64,000 bases of DNA, from NCBI RefSeq assembly GCF_900105395.1, contig NZ_LT629775.1, positions 8,707,501 through 8,771,500 of the forward strand, written 5' to 3'. The stretch comes from Streptomyces sp. TLI_053 (GTDB lineage Bacteria > Actinomycetota > Actinomycetes > Streptomycetales > Streptomycetaceae). Numbering within the stretch: the stretch's first letter is position 1; each line of letters starts with the position of its first letter. The position numbers were made by a program, and so were the translations under genes. The notes beneath the pieces were generated by a model, which worked only from the letters and a program-made list of their open reading frames with translations, was not told the DNA's origin and searched no databases. Positions 9,057 through 15,557 of the stretch are shown here, in pieces.

Positions 9057-9791
9057 GTGACCGACATCATCCTCGATCTCTGGCGGCAGCACCTCGGCAC
9101 CGTGCCCGAGGAGGTGTGGGACCGCACCGATCTGACCGTCCTCGTCCTCGCGGACACCGGCATCACCGAAGTCCCGCCCCGGATCGGCCGGCTGCGCCGG
9201 CTGCGGACCCTCGACCTCGGGCACAACCGGATCGCCGCCGTTCCGGAGGAGCTCGGCGACCTCCCCGGCCTCACCGACTTCCTCTACCTGCACGACAACG
9301 CGCTCACCGGGCTCCCGGCCGCCCTCGGCCGGCTGACGGCGCTCCGCTACCTCAACGTCGGCGAGAACCGGATCACCGAACTCCCCTCCGAGCTCGGCGC
9401 CATGACCGGCCTGGTCGAGCTGCGCGCCCAGCACAACCTGCTCACCGCGCTGCCGCAGTCGCTCGGCGGCCTCCGCGCACTTCGCGAACTCTGGCTGCGC
9501 GGCAACGCGTTGACCGGTCTGCCGGACTCCTTCGGCGGGCTGGCCGAACTGCGTGAACTCGAGCTCCGCGAGAACGCGCTCACCGAGGTGCCTCCGGCCC
9601 TGGCCGGCCTGCCCCGGCTGCGCCGACTGGACCTGCGCGGCAACCGGATCACCGCGCTGCCGGACTGGCTGGCGGACGGGGCGGCGGGGCTGCCCGCGCT
9701 GGAGAAGCTGGACCTGCGCTGGAACCCGGTCGAACCGGCGCCGCCGCTGCTCGCCGCCCTGGCGGAACGCGGCTGCGAGGTGCTGCGCTGA
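9057..9791 (+). CDS. Leucine-rich repeat protein
   Basis: 244 residues made almost entirely of about nine 23-residue leucine-rich repeats of the pattern LxxLxLxxNxITxLPxxLGxL, for example LRTLDLGHNRIAAVPEELG. There is no signal peptide or membrane segment, so the protein is probably a cytoplasmic protein-binding scaffold. The GTG at 9057 has GGGAGGA upstream and opens MTDIILDLW, a capping helix. The stop TGA at 9789 lies inside a 15-bp repeat array that stays open in the same frame for 64 more codons; see the repeat entry. Partner unknown. Confidence 0.82.
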   Translation: MTDIILDLWRQHLGTVPEEVWDRTDLTVLVLADTGITEVPPRIGRLRRLRTLDLGHNRIAAVPEELGDLPGLTDFLYLHDNALTGLPAALGRLTALRYLNVGENRITELPSELGAMTGLVELRAQHNLLTALPQSLGGLRALRELWLRGNALTGLPDSFGGLAELRELELRENALTEVPPALAGLPRLRRLDLRGNRITALPDWLADGAAGLPALEKLDLRWNPVEPAPPLLAALAERGCEVLR

Positions 9792-9949
9792 GGGGACCCG
9801 CGCGGACGGGTCCTCGGTCGGGAGGGGCTGCGCCGACAGGTCCTGCGTCGAGACGCCCTGTGTCGGGAGGAGCCGCGCCAGGAGGAACTGCGCCAGGAGG
9901 AGCTGCGCCGGGAGGAGCCGCGCCAAAAGGAACTGCGCCGGGACCGGAC
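9785..9949 (+). repeat. Eleven-unit 15-bp tandem repeat overlapping the LRR gene end
   Basis: About eleven 15-bp units of the form GCGCCAGGAGGAACT run from 9785 to 9949, the first containing the LRR stop codon. As 15 is a multiple of three, one frame persists. In the LRR frame it reads R-Q-E-E-L-type pentapeptides (RQEELRREEPRQKELRRD) until a TAG at 9984. The units could encode a charged helical tail lost through the TGA, or be non-coding. No other frame has a convincing start. Confidence 0.75.
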
Positions 9950-9958
9950 GGAAAACCG

Positions 9959-9989
9959 TTCGCCCGCCGTGGTGTTCGGCTGTTAGCGT
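9959..9989 (+). promoter_or_regulatory. Putative promoter of the thrS leader
   Basis: TTCGCC at 9959-9964 and TAGCGT at 9984-9989 with a 19-bp spacer. The predicted transcription start falls on or next to the ATG at 9997, implying a leaderless leader-peptide mRNA, which is common in actinobacteria. Inferred from spacing only. Confidence 0.45.
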
Positions 9990-9996
9990 GGACGGC

Positions 9997-10053
9997 ATGA
10001 AGCGCGCTGCAGCCGTCCTCACGACGACGCCGGAGAGAGTCCCGGCGCGCTGA
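9997..10053 (+). CDS. Threonine leader peptide, putative
   Basis: An 18-codon ORF, MKRAAAVLTTTPERVPAR, immediately upstream of a terminator-like hairpin and of a threonyl-tRNA synthetase gene. Three consecutive ACG threonine codons (10021-10029) sit where a ribosome would stall when charged tRNA-Thr is scarce. This is the classical layout of ribosome-mediated attenuation, as in thr/trp/his leaders. The ORF is very short, but its position and Thr run specific to the downstream enzyme make it credible. No ribosome site precedes it, in line with the predicted leaderless start. Confidence 0.65.
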   Translation: MKRAAAVLTTTPERVPAR

Positions 10054-10067
10054 CCGCTGAGCTGGTC

Positions 10068-10099
10068 CGAAGCCCCGGGGCGAGTGCCCCGGGGCTTCG
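10068..10099 (+). terminator. Putative attenuator hairpin of thrS
   Basis: A perfect 14-bp stem (CGAAGCCCCGGGGC paired with its complement) around a GAGT tetraloop starts 15 bp after the leader-peptide stop. No T tract follows, as is usual in this GC-rich genome. It could instead be a plain terminator for the upstream LRR transcript; the Thr-codon leader between promoter and hairpin favours attenuation. Confidence 0.65.
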
Positions 10100-10108
10100 C
10101 CGTACCGG

Positions 10109-10134
10109 TCCACTCGCCCGCACGCAGAGTGGAG
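10109..10134 (+). promoter_or_regulatory. Hairpin masking the thrS ribosome binding site
   Basis: TCCACTC at 10109-10115 pairs with GAGTGGA at 10127-10133, which includes the likely Shine-Dalgarno GTGGAG just before the ATG at 10140. This could add translational control to the attenuator or be fortuitous. Confidence 0.4.
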
Positions 10135-10139
10135 ACCCC

Positions 10140-11474
10140 ATGAGCCACCCCGTCGTCCCCGCCCCCGATGCCGCCGCCCTTCCCGCCCCCGCGCCTGTTC
10201 CCGCGCCTGTTCCCGCGCCCCTTCCCGAGGCCGACCACCGGCGGCTGGGCCGCGCGCTCGGACTCTTCGACACCGACCCGCTGATCGGCTCCGGCCTCCC
10301 GTACTGGCTGCCCGACGGCGCCGCGGTCCGGCACACCCTGGAGGAGTTCGTCCGCGACCGCGAGCGGCGCGCCGGATACCGCCACGTGTACTCGCCCGTC
10401 CTCGGCAAACGCGAGCTCTACGAGATCTCCGGCCACTGGCAGCACTACCGGGACGACATGTTCCCGCCGATGGACCTCGGCGCCGAGCAGGTCGTCCTGC
10501 GCCCCAGCCTCTGTCCGCACCACGCCCTGATCTACCGCTCACGGCCCCGCAGCCACCGGGAACTGCCGCTGCGGATCGCCGAACTCGGCGGCATGTACCG
10601 CTCCGAACTCTCGGGCGTGCTCGGTGGACTGAGCAGGGTGCGGGCGATCCAGCTGAACGACGCGCACGTCTTCTGCACCCCCGAGCAGGCCGCCGACGAG
10701 GCGGTGGCCGCGCTGGAACTGATCGCCGAGGCGCACCGCGCACTCGGCATCCGGCCGGTCCGGTACCGGCTCTCGCTGCCGGGGGAGGGCGGCAAGTACG
10801 TGGCGGACCCGGCGCTCTGGGAACGCGCCACCGCGCTGCTGACCGAGGTGCTCTCCCGTTCCGGGGTGCCGTTCGAGGCGGCGGCGGGCGAGGCCGCGTT
10901 CTACGGGCCGAAGATCGACGTCCAGATCGCCGACGCGGCCGGGCGCGAGTCCACCCTCTCCACCGTGCAGATCGACTTCCACCAGCCGGAACGGTTCGGC
11001 CTGCGGTACATCGGACCGGACGGGGCGAAGCACCGCCCGGTGATGGTGCACCGCAGCGTCATCGGCAGCGTGGAGCGGGTGGTCGCCCATCTGATCGAGC
11101 TGTACGGCGGGGCCTTCCCGGCCTGGCTGGCACCGGTCCAGCTGGTGCTGCTGCCGCTGACCGAGGGTGAGCGGGTGCGGGCCGAGCAGCTCCGCGAGCG
11201 CTGTCTGGACCTCGGGCTGCGGGCCGAGGTGGCCGGGCCCGAGCGCGGCAGCCTGGGCGCGCGGATCCGGGCGGCCCGGCTGGTCCCGTACCAGGCGGTG
11301 CTCGGCCCGCGCGAGGCGGCGGACGACCTGCTCGCCCTGCGCCTGCGCGACGGCCGGCGGCCGGAACCACTGGCGGCGGGGGAGGCGCTGGCCCGGATCC
11401 GCGCGCTCGTCGGCGCGTGCGCCCAGGAGCTGTGGGACGGGCCGGGGGAGCGGCGGGGCGGTTCCTCCGGATGA
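10140..11474 (+). CDS. thrS: Threonyl-tRNA synthetase lacking TGS and editing domains
   Basis: 444 residues, against about 640-690 for the usual bacterial enzyme. Only the class II catalytic core and the C-terminal anticodon-binding domain are present; the N-terminal TGS and Ala-xenoediting domains are missing. The zinc ligands are conserved: Cys in SLCPHH, His in LNDAHVF and His in VMVHRSVIGSVER. Motif 2 (MYRSELSGVLGGLSRVRAIQ) and motif 3 (GSVERVVAHLIE) are intact. It charges tRNA-Thr. Without editing it may tolerate mischarged Ser-tRNA-Thr unless another protein edits in trans, so a second full-length ThrRS elsewhere in the genome is likely. Expression appears controlled by the leader peptide and attenuator upstream. 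Confidence 0.9.
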   Translation: MSHPVVPAPDAAALPAPAPVPAPVPAPLPEADHRRLGRALGLFDTDPLIGSGLPYWLPDGAAVRHTLEEFVRDRERRAGYRHVYSPVLGKRELYEISGHWQHYRDDMFPPMDLGAEQVVLRPSLCPHHALIYRSRPRSHRELPLRIAELGGMYRSELSGVLGGLSRVRAIQLNDAHVFCTPEQAADEAVAALELIAEAHRALGIRPVRYRLSLPGEGGKYVADPALWERATALLTEVLSRSGVPFEAAAGEAAFYGPKIDVQIADAAGRESTLSTVQIDFHQPERFGLRYIGPDGAKHRPVMVHRSVIGSVERVVAHLIELYGGAFPAWLAPVQLVLLPLTEGERVRAEQLRERCLDLGLRAEVAGPERGSLGARIRAARLVPYQAVLGPREAADDLLALRLRDGRRPEPLAAGEALARIRALVGACAQELWDGPGERRGGSSG

Positions 11475-11508
11475 GGCCGGGCGGCCGCCGCCGGATCCCC
11501 CCGTCCGC

Positions 11509-11526
11509 AGTCGTACACGTACGACT
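11509..11526. promoter_or_regulatory. Inverted repeat AGTCGTAC-AC-GTACGACT
   Basis: Perfect 8-bp arms with a 2-bp spacer, 35 bp after the thrS stop and 115 bp before the next small secreted-protein gene. Looks like a dimeric repressor site; no adjacent regulator suggests which one. Confidence 0.4.
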
Positions 11527-11640
11527 AGCGGCGCGCGCGGTGTGTCGGCCGGGCCGCCCGGCGCGCCCGCCGTTCGAATGGGGGCGGCGGCCGTCCCCGG
11601 CCACCGCCGTCCCCCGTTCGCGCTCCTCCGGAGGTACCCC

Positions 11641-11868
11641 ATGCGCCTCGCCCGCCGCATCACCGTCGCAGCCCTGACGGCCGGGCTGGCCCTCGGCGGG
11701 GTGGCGCTCGCCGCCCCCGCCACCGGCGTCACGCTGCGCCCGCTGCCGGTCCCGGACTCCCGGTACTGCACGGCCGCGGTCGGCCACTCCCCGGTCGCCG
11801 TCCGCCAGGTCGTCCCGCTGCACGGCCGGACCTGCTCCGCGCTCTACCACCTGGACGCCCCGCGCTAG
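11641..11868 (+). CDS. Small secreted protein of unknown function
   Basis: 75 residues. The ATG at 11641 is preceded by TCCGGAGGT at good spacing. The N terminus MRLARRITVAALTAGLALGG is a clear Sec signal peptide with a likely cleavage site near VALAAPA. The mature part is about 48 residues with two cysteines (RYCTAA and RTCSAL), possibly one disulphide. I recognise no domain. It is a monocistronic gene followed by repeats and a strong terminator. Confidence 0.7.
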   Translation: MRLARRITVAALTAGLALGGVALAAPATGVTLRPLPVPDSRYCTAAVGHSPVAVRQVVPLHGRTCSALYHLDAPR

Positions 11869-11904
11869 GTCCTGTCCTTCGGACCCCGCCGGGCGGCCGC
11901 CGCC

Positions 11905-11970
11905 GCCCTCGCGCCGACCGCCCACCGCCCTCGCGCCGACCGCCCACCGCCCTCGCGCCGACGGCCCCGC
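11905..11970. repeat. Three 22-bp tandem repeats
   Basis: Units begin at 11905, 11927 and 11949, each reading GCCCTCGCGCCGACCGCCCA plus two bases; the third is degenerate at its end. They lie between convergent genes, directly before a long terminator hairpin. No coding evidence. Confidence 0.6.
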
Positions 11971-12022
11971 GACGCCCGCGGCCCGTCCGCCCGGCACCGG
12001 GGACCCGGGCCGCGGGCGTCGC
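11969..12022. terminator. Bidirectional terminator hairpin
   Basis: Perfect 17-bp stem at 11969-11985 and 12006-12022 with a 20-nt loop, between the convergent small secreted-protein gene and the VOC gene. Confidence 0.75.
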
Positions 12023-12085
12023 CGGGCGGGGACGGATCGGCCGGTACGGGACCGGGTGCCCGCCGGCGAGGGAGGTCGGCGCGGG

Positions 12086-12493
12086 TCAGTACGACTGGAG
12101 TTCGATCAGCCGGCCCTCGGGGTCCCGCAGATGGGCGGTGCGCAGCCCCGGCCCCCACTCGGGGCGGTCGGTGGGGCCGGCGACGGGGTCGGCGCCGTAG
12201 CCCCGGCAGAGGTCGAACGCCCGCCCGACGTCCTCGACCTGGAGCACCAGCATGGTGCCGTCCTGGGCGGCGGCCGGTTCGGCGGGCAGCGCGGCGGTGC
12301 CGACGGCGGCGGCGAGCATGCCCCGGTCGAACAGCGACAGTACGGCCTGACCGTCGAGGTCCCAGGTGGCGTACGGGCCGTCGGGCGTCCCCTTGACCAG
12401 TGCCGCGCCGGTCAGCGGCGGCAGGACGGCCCGGTAGAAGCCGAAGCAGGAGGGGAAGTCGGCGACGAGCAGGCGGTGGTACAGGGCGTCCAT
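12086..12493 (-). CDS. VOC (glyoxalase/bleomycin-resistance) family protein
   Basis: 135 residues. Two beta-alpha-beta-beta-beta modules are visible: an N-terminal LVADFPSCFGFYRAVL and a C-terminal half with DVGRAFDLCRGYG and ending TAHLRDPEGRLIELQSY, the typical VOC close with the metal-ligand Glu. Members bind small ligands or act as dioxygenases, isomerases or resistance proteins; the reaction here is not predictable. The ATG at 12493 is divergent from a MarR-type gene 90 bp away, with two inverted repeats between, so MarR control is likely. Confidence 0.83.
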   Translation of the reverse strand: MDALYHRLLVADFPSCFGFYRAVLPPLTGAALVKGTPDGPYATWDLDGQAVLSLFDRGMLAAAVGTAALPAEPAAAQDGTMLVLQVEDVGRAFDLCRGYGADPVAGPTDRPEWGPGLRTAHLRDPEGRLIELQSY

Positions 12494-12541
12494 GGTCGGG
12501 GTTCCTCGCCTCGGGTGCTGGTGCTCGCGGTCACAGAATTA

Positions 12542-12573
12542 TGGGTCGGCACCCACTATAGGGCGGCACCCTA
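12542..12573. promoter_or_regulatory. Two adjacent inverted repeats, probable MarR operator
   Basis: TGGGT-CGGC-ACCCA (12542-12555) and TAGGG-CGGCA-CCCTA (12559-12573) share the core GGG-CGGCA-CCC. They flank ACTATA, whose complement TATAGT is a good -10 for the VOC gene. Occupancy would block both divergent promoters. Confidence 0.6.
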
Positions 12574-12583
12574 GACTTCTCCC

Positions 12584-13081
12584 ATGGCTTCAGAGGAACC
12601 CGGCTCCACCGCTCCCGCCCCCGGCGCTCCGCCGCCCGCCCGTGCGACCCCGCCGACCCTGCTGGACCTCAGCACCTATCTGCTGTCCCGGACCGGCAGG
12701 GCGGCCCGCTCCCGGCTCGCCGAACGCCTCGCCCGGCGCGGGCTGCGGCTGTGGGACATGGCGGTGCTCGCCGCGCTGGCCGACTTCGGCCCGCACGCGC
12801 AGCGGGACCTCGTGCGACGGCTGGGTGTCGACGCCAGCGACATGGCGAAGGTCGCCGACCAGCTGGCCCACGCCGGCTACGTCGAACGGGTCCGGGACGC
12901 CGCCGACCGCCGCCGGCTCTCGGTCACCGTCACGGACGCGGGGCGCGCGCTGCTCGCCGAGCTGCGCGCCGAGGCGCTGGCCGTGCAGGAGGAGGTGCTG
13001 GCGCCGCTGAGCGGGGCGGAGCGGCGGGTCCTGCACGAGCTGCTCGCCCGGATCCACGCGGAGCTGCCGGGCGCCCCGTGA
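12584..13081 (+). CDS. MarR-family transcriptional regulator
   Basis: 165 residues. The core is a MarR winged helix: RDLVRRLGVDASDMAKVADQL (helix-turn-helix, residues ~82-103) followed by the wing VRDAADRRRLSVTVTDAGR, whose D-x-R-D/R pattern is diagnostic. A Pro/Ala-rich N terminus of about 25 residues precedes it. It is divergent from the VOC gene with two palindromes just upstream of its own ATG, suggesting autorepression and control of the VOC gene. Inducer unknown. Confidence 0.88.
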   Translation: MASEEPGSTAPAPGAPPPARATPPTLLDLSTYLLSRTGRAARSRLAERLARRGLRLWDMAVLAALADFGPHAQRDLVRRLGVDASDMAKVADQLAHAGYVERVRDAADRRRLSVTVTDAGRALLAELRAEALAVQEEVLAPLSGAERRVLHELLARIHAELPGAP

Positions 13082-13144
13082 TCCGCCCGGCCTCGACCGC
13101 TCGGTCGGCGGGGCCGCCGGTCCGTCGGCCCGTGGGTCGGAGAG

Positions 13145-13741
13145 TCAGCGGTCGAGCGGCAGCGGGCGGCGGGCGCCGGCGAACTCGCCGGCCCAGCGCG
13201 GCAGATCGAGGACGCCCTCGACCCGGGCCACCAGGGTGCCGGTGCGTTCCGCGTGGATCATCGCGCCGTCACCGGCCCAGAGGCCCACGTGGTGCAGGGG
13301 TGCGTCCGGGCGGGAGAAGAACAGCAGGTCGCCGGGGAGCAGGCCGGACCGGTCGACCGGGGCGGAGCGGTGGAACTGGGCGACGGTGTAGTGGCCGAGC
13401 TCCACCGCTCCGCCGCTGGCCCGGTACCAGCAGTGCAGGGAGAGTCCGCTGCAGTCGAAGCCGGTCGTGCTCTCGCCCAGGCACTTCCCGTCCAGGTAGC
13501 CGTTCTCCTCGTCGCAGAAACCGAGGCTCGGCCCCAGCCGGTCGCCGCCGCCCCAGGCGTACGGCACGCCGATCTGCGCGGCCGCCACGGCGGCGACCCG
13601 GAGGCCGAGCGGGAGTCCTGGGTCCTCCTCGCGGGGGCGGGCGGCGGCGGAACCGGCCCCCAGCGGGGCCAGGGCGGCCCCCAGGGCGACCCCCAGCAGT
13701 CCGCGGCGGCCCCAGCCCCCGGTGGTGTGCGGAAACGGCAC
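13145..13741 (-). CDS. Secreted NlpC/P60 family peptidoglycan hydrolase
   Basis: 198 residues. The N terminus HTTGGWGRRGLLGVALGAAL looks like a twin-arginine signal peptide (GRRGLLG) ending near SAAARP. The NlpC/P60 catalytic domain follows: Cys in TTGFDCSGLS, His in LHHVGLWAG, and MIHAERTG supplying the third position. Such cysteine peptidases cut gamma-D-Glu-diaminopimelate bonds in the cell wall. An insert with two further Cys (GFCDEENGYLDGKCLGE) before the active site may form a disulphide. Single gene, convergent with the MarR gene and divergent from ridA. Confidence 0.88.
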   Translation of the reverse strand: MPFPHTTGGWGRRGLLGVALGAALAPLGAGSAAARPREEDPGLPLGLRVAAVAAAQIGVPYAWGGGDRLGPSLGFCDEENGYLDGKCLGESTTGFDCSGLSLHCWYRASGGAVELGHYTVAQFHRSAPVDRSGLLPGDLLFFSRPDAPLHHVGLWAGDGAMIHAERTGTLVARVEGVLDLPRWAGEFAGARRPLPLDR

Positions 13742-13866
13742 GGCAGCCCCCTCGGTCGTCGGCGAACCACCAGGATCCCGGTTCGGGCTCCCGCGCCGCC
13801 ATCACCCGCAGAGGTGAATTCCCGGCCGACGGGGCCCCGGGTGCCCGGGGCGGCGCGGTAAATCGA

Positions 13867-13896
13867 TTGACGGTCCCGGCCCCGGCTTCGAACGAT
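13867..13896 (+). promoter_or_regulatory. Putative promoter of the RidA-like gene
   Basis: TTGACG at 13867-13872 and AACGAT at 13891-13896 with an 18-bp spacer, followed by GGGAGG and the ATG at 13935. Confidence 0.5.
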
Positions 13897-13934
13897 GGCT
13901 CCGACAGCACCGAACGACCGTCCGGGAGGCACCC

Positions 13935-14354
13935 ATGAGCAGCGCCGTCAGGCTGATCCGCAACCACCGGCTCACCCAGGCCGTCGACTACGCCTACGCG
14001 GCGGCCGTCGACGCGCCGGTCCGCTCGCTCTGGCTGGCCGGCGCCTGCCCGCTGGACACCGAGGGGCGCACGGTGGCGGTGGGCGACTACGCGGGCCAGG
14101 CCCACCAGGTGATGCGGAACCTGCTCACCGTGCTGGAGGACGAGGGCGCCGCACTCACCGACCTGGTGCGCACCACGGTCTACGTGGCCTCCTCCCGGCA
14201 GAGCGACCTGGTGGCCGTCTGGGAGGTCTACCGCGAGTACCTCGGCGCGCACGACGTGCCGAGCACCCTGCTGGGGGTCTCCGTGCTCGGCTACCACGAC
14301 CAGCTGGTGGAGGTCGAGGCGGTCGCGGTGCTGGACCGGGCCGAGGCGGGGTGA
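13935..14354 (+). CDS. RidA/YjgF/UK114 family protein
   Basis: 139 residues, the usual length for this trimeric family, which deaminates reactive enamine/imine intermediates or performs related hydrolyses. Recognisable motifs are DAPVRSLWLAGACPLD, GDYAGQAHQVMRNLLTVLED, LVRTTVYVASSR (with the conserved Arg that binds the substrate carboxylate) and LVEVEAVAVL. A good GGGAGG ribosome site precedes the ATG. The upstream promoter is readable. No operon partner follows, so the specific substrate is open. Confidence 0.85.
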   Translation: MSSAVRLIRNHRLTQAVDYAYAAAVDAPVRSLWLAGACPLDTEGRTVAVGDYAGQAHQVMRNLLTVLEDEGAALTDLVRTTVYVASSRQSDLVAVWEVYREYLGAHDVPSTLLGVSVLGYHDQLVEVEAVAVLDRAEAG

Positions 14355-14700
14355 GCGAGCGGCACCGGGTCGGGCCGGTGGAGCCCGGCCGCTCCTTCGG
14401 CCGGTCGCCGCCCGGGAGTTCGGCCCGAGCGTGTCCGGGGCGCCCCCGTCGAAGCCCGGTCGAAGCCCGGTCGCATCCCCGGAGCGCCCCCGAGCACGCC
14501 CGGGAGGTACGTCAGTGAGCGGGCCCCGGCCCCGGGTCGGTCCCGGGGTGTGCGTCCGGAGTGGACCGCACGGTCGGTATCCTCTGACAGCCCGTGCGCG
14601 GGTGCCCCCGCCGACGCGGAAGTCGGGGCGTTTCCGTGCCCCGGGTAAGATACGGGCTGTTTGGTTTTGTTTCGGTGCTGGTGTGGTGGGGGTGGTCGGG
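14355..14700. other. Intergenic region before the butyrolactone-receptor gene
   Basis: No gene seen. It holds 2.7 copies of an 11-bp repeat (GTCGAAGCCCG, about 14448-14480) and a TAAGAT box at 14646-14651 that could be a -10. The following AT-richer stretch, 14648-14671, loosely resembles the binding elements of gamma-butyrolactone receptors (ATAC...GTTTG...TTTTG). Its dyad symmetry is poor, so the site is only a suggestion. Confidence 0.4.
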
Positions 14701-15408
14701 GTGGTACGACAGGAACGGGCGCTGCGGACGCGGCGGCTGATTCTGGAGGCCGCGGCCTCGGTGTTCGACGAGTTCGGTTACGAGCGGGCGACCATCGGTG
14801 AGGTCGTGTCCCGGGCCGGGGTGACGCGGGGCGCCGTCTACTTCCACTTCGCCTCGAAGCGGGAGCTCGCGCAAGGGGTGATCGAGGGGCAGTTCGAGGC
14901 CGAGGCGGTGCCGGAGCGCTCCTGCAAGCTCCAGGAGTTCGTGGACACCGGGATGGTGGTCACGCATCTGGTGCCCATCGATCCGCTGGTCAGCGCGGCT
15001 GTCCGGCTCTCGGTGGACCAGGGTGCCGACAAGCAGATGGGTATCGACGCGGCGCCCGGCTGGATCTCCCGGCTGGAGCGGCTGCTGGTCGACGCGGGCG
15101 AGCGCGGCGAACTGCTGCCGCACGTGGTTCCGGCCGACACGGCCGGGCTGATGACGGCCTCCTGGGTCGGTGTGCAGCTCCAGTCGCAGCGGTTCACCGG
15201 TCGCGCCGACCTGGCCGTCCGGGTCTCGACGCTCTACCGGCACCTGATGCCGAGCGTGGCCGTCCCCGGTGTGCTCGCCTGTCTGGACCTGGCCCCGGAC
15301 CGGGGTGCGCGGGTCTACGCCGAGATGACGGCGACCCGGGAGGCCGCGGCGCGCGAGGCGGCGGACGCCGCCGGCCCGGAGGGTGAGCGGCCCGACGACG
15401 CGGGCTGA
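14701..15408 (+). CDS. TetR-family gamma-butyrolactone receptor homologue (ArpA/ScbR type)
   Basis: 235 residues. The N-terminal HTH reads ILEAAASVFDEFGYERATIG then VTRGAVYFHFASKRELAQGV, closely following ArpA, ScbR and FarA. The C-terminal ligand domain keeps the family landmarks SWVGVQLQSQ, the tryptophan of the ligand pocket, and STLYRHLMPSVAVPGVL. Such receptors repress antibiotic or developmental genes until a butyrolactone-type autoregulator binds. No AfsA-type synthase lies in the window, so this is an orphan receptor or pseudo-receptor. GTG at 14701 or 14692 is the start; neither has a strong ribosome site. Confidence 0.83.
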   Translation: MVRQERALRTRRLILEAAASVFDEFGYERATIGEVVSRAGVTRGAVYFHFASKRELAQGVIEGQFEAEAVPERSCKLQEFVDTGMVVTHLVPIDPLVSAAVRLSVDQGADKQMGIDAAPGWISRLERLLVDAGERGELLPHVVPADTAGLMTASWVGVQLQSQRFTGRADLAVRVSTLYRHLMPSVAVPGVLACLDLAPDRGARVYAEMTATREAAAREAADAAGPEGERPDDAG

Positions 15409-15437
15409 CGCGGGCCGAGGCGGGCCGAAGGGGTCGA

Positions 15438-15480
15438 GCCGCCGTCACGACCCTTCGCCCGCGCGGAAGGTGACGGCGGC
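15438..15480. terminator. Intergenic terminator hairpin
   Basis: Perfect 11-bp stem (GCCGCCGTCAC and its complement) with a 21-nt loop between the convergent TetR and LLM genes. Confidence 0.55.
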
Positions 15481-15557
15481 GAAGCATACGGCGCGTCCGG
15501 TTTTCCCCACGGCCGCCCCTTCCCGGGCGACTGCGGAGCGTAGCCGCACCGGCCGCG

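Noticed and set aside
7225..9060. 611-codon plus-strand frame opposite the PNGase-A-like gene
   Set aside because: Gly/Val-rich mirror translation of the real gene with no domain.
9800..9949. Possible CRISPR array
   Set aside because: Units are 15 bp in direct contact with no spacers; it is a minisatellite.
13742..13934. Possible c-di-AMP (ydaO) riboswitch before the NlpC/P60 gene
   Set aside because: Such riboswitches precede cell-wall hydrolases in Streptomyces, but I could not find the conserved core in this 193-bp region.
14648..14671. Butyrolactone-receptor binding element before the TetR-type gene
   Set aside because: Only loose similarity and poor symmetry; kept as a remark in the intergenic entry, not called.
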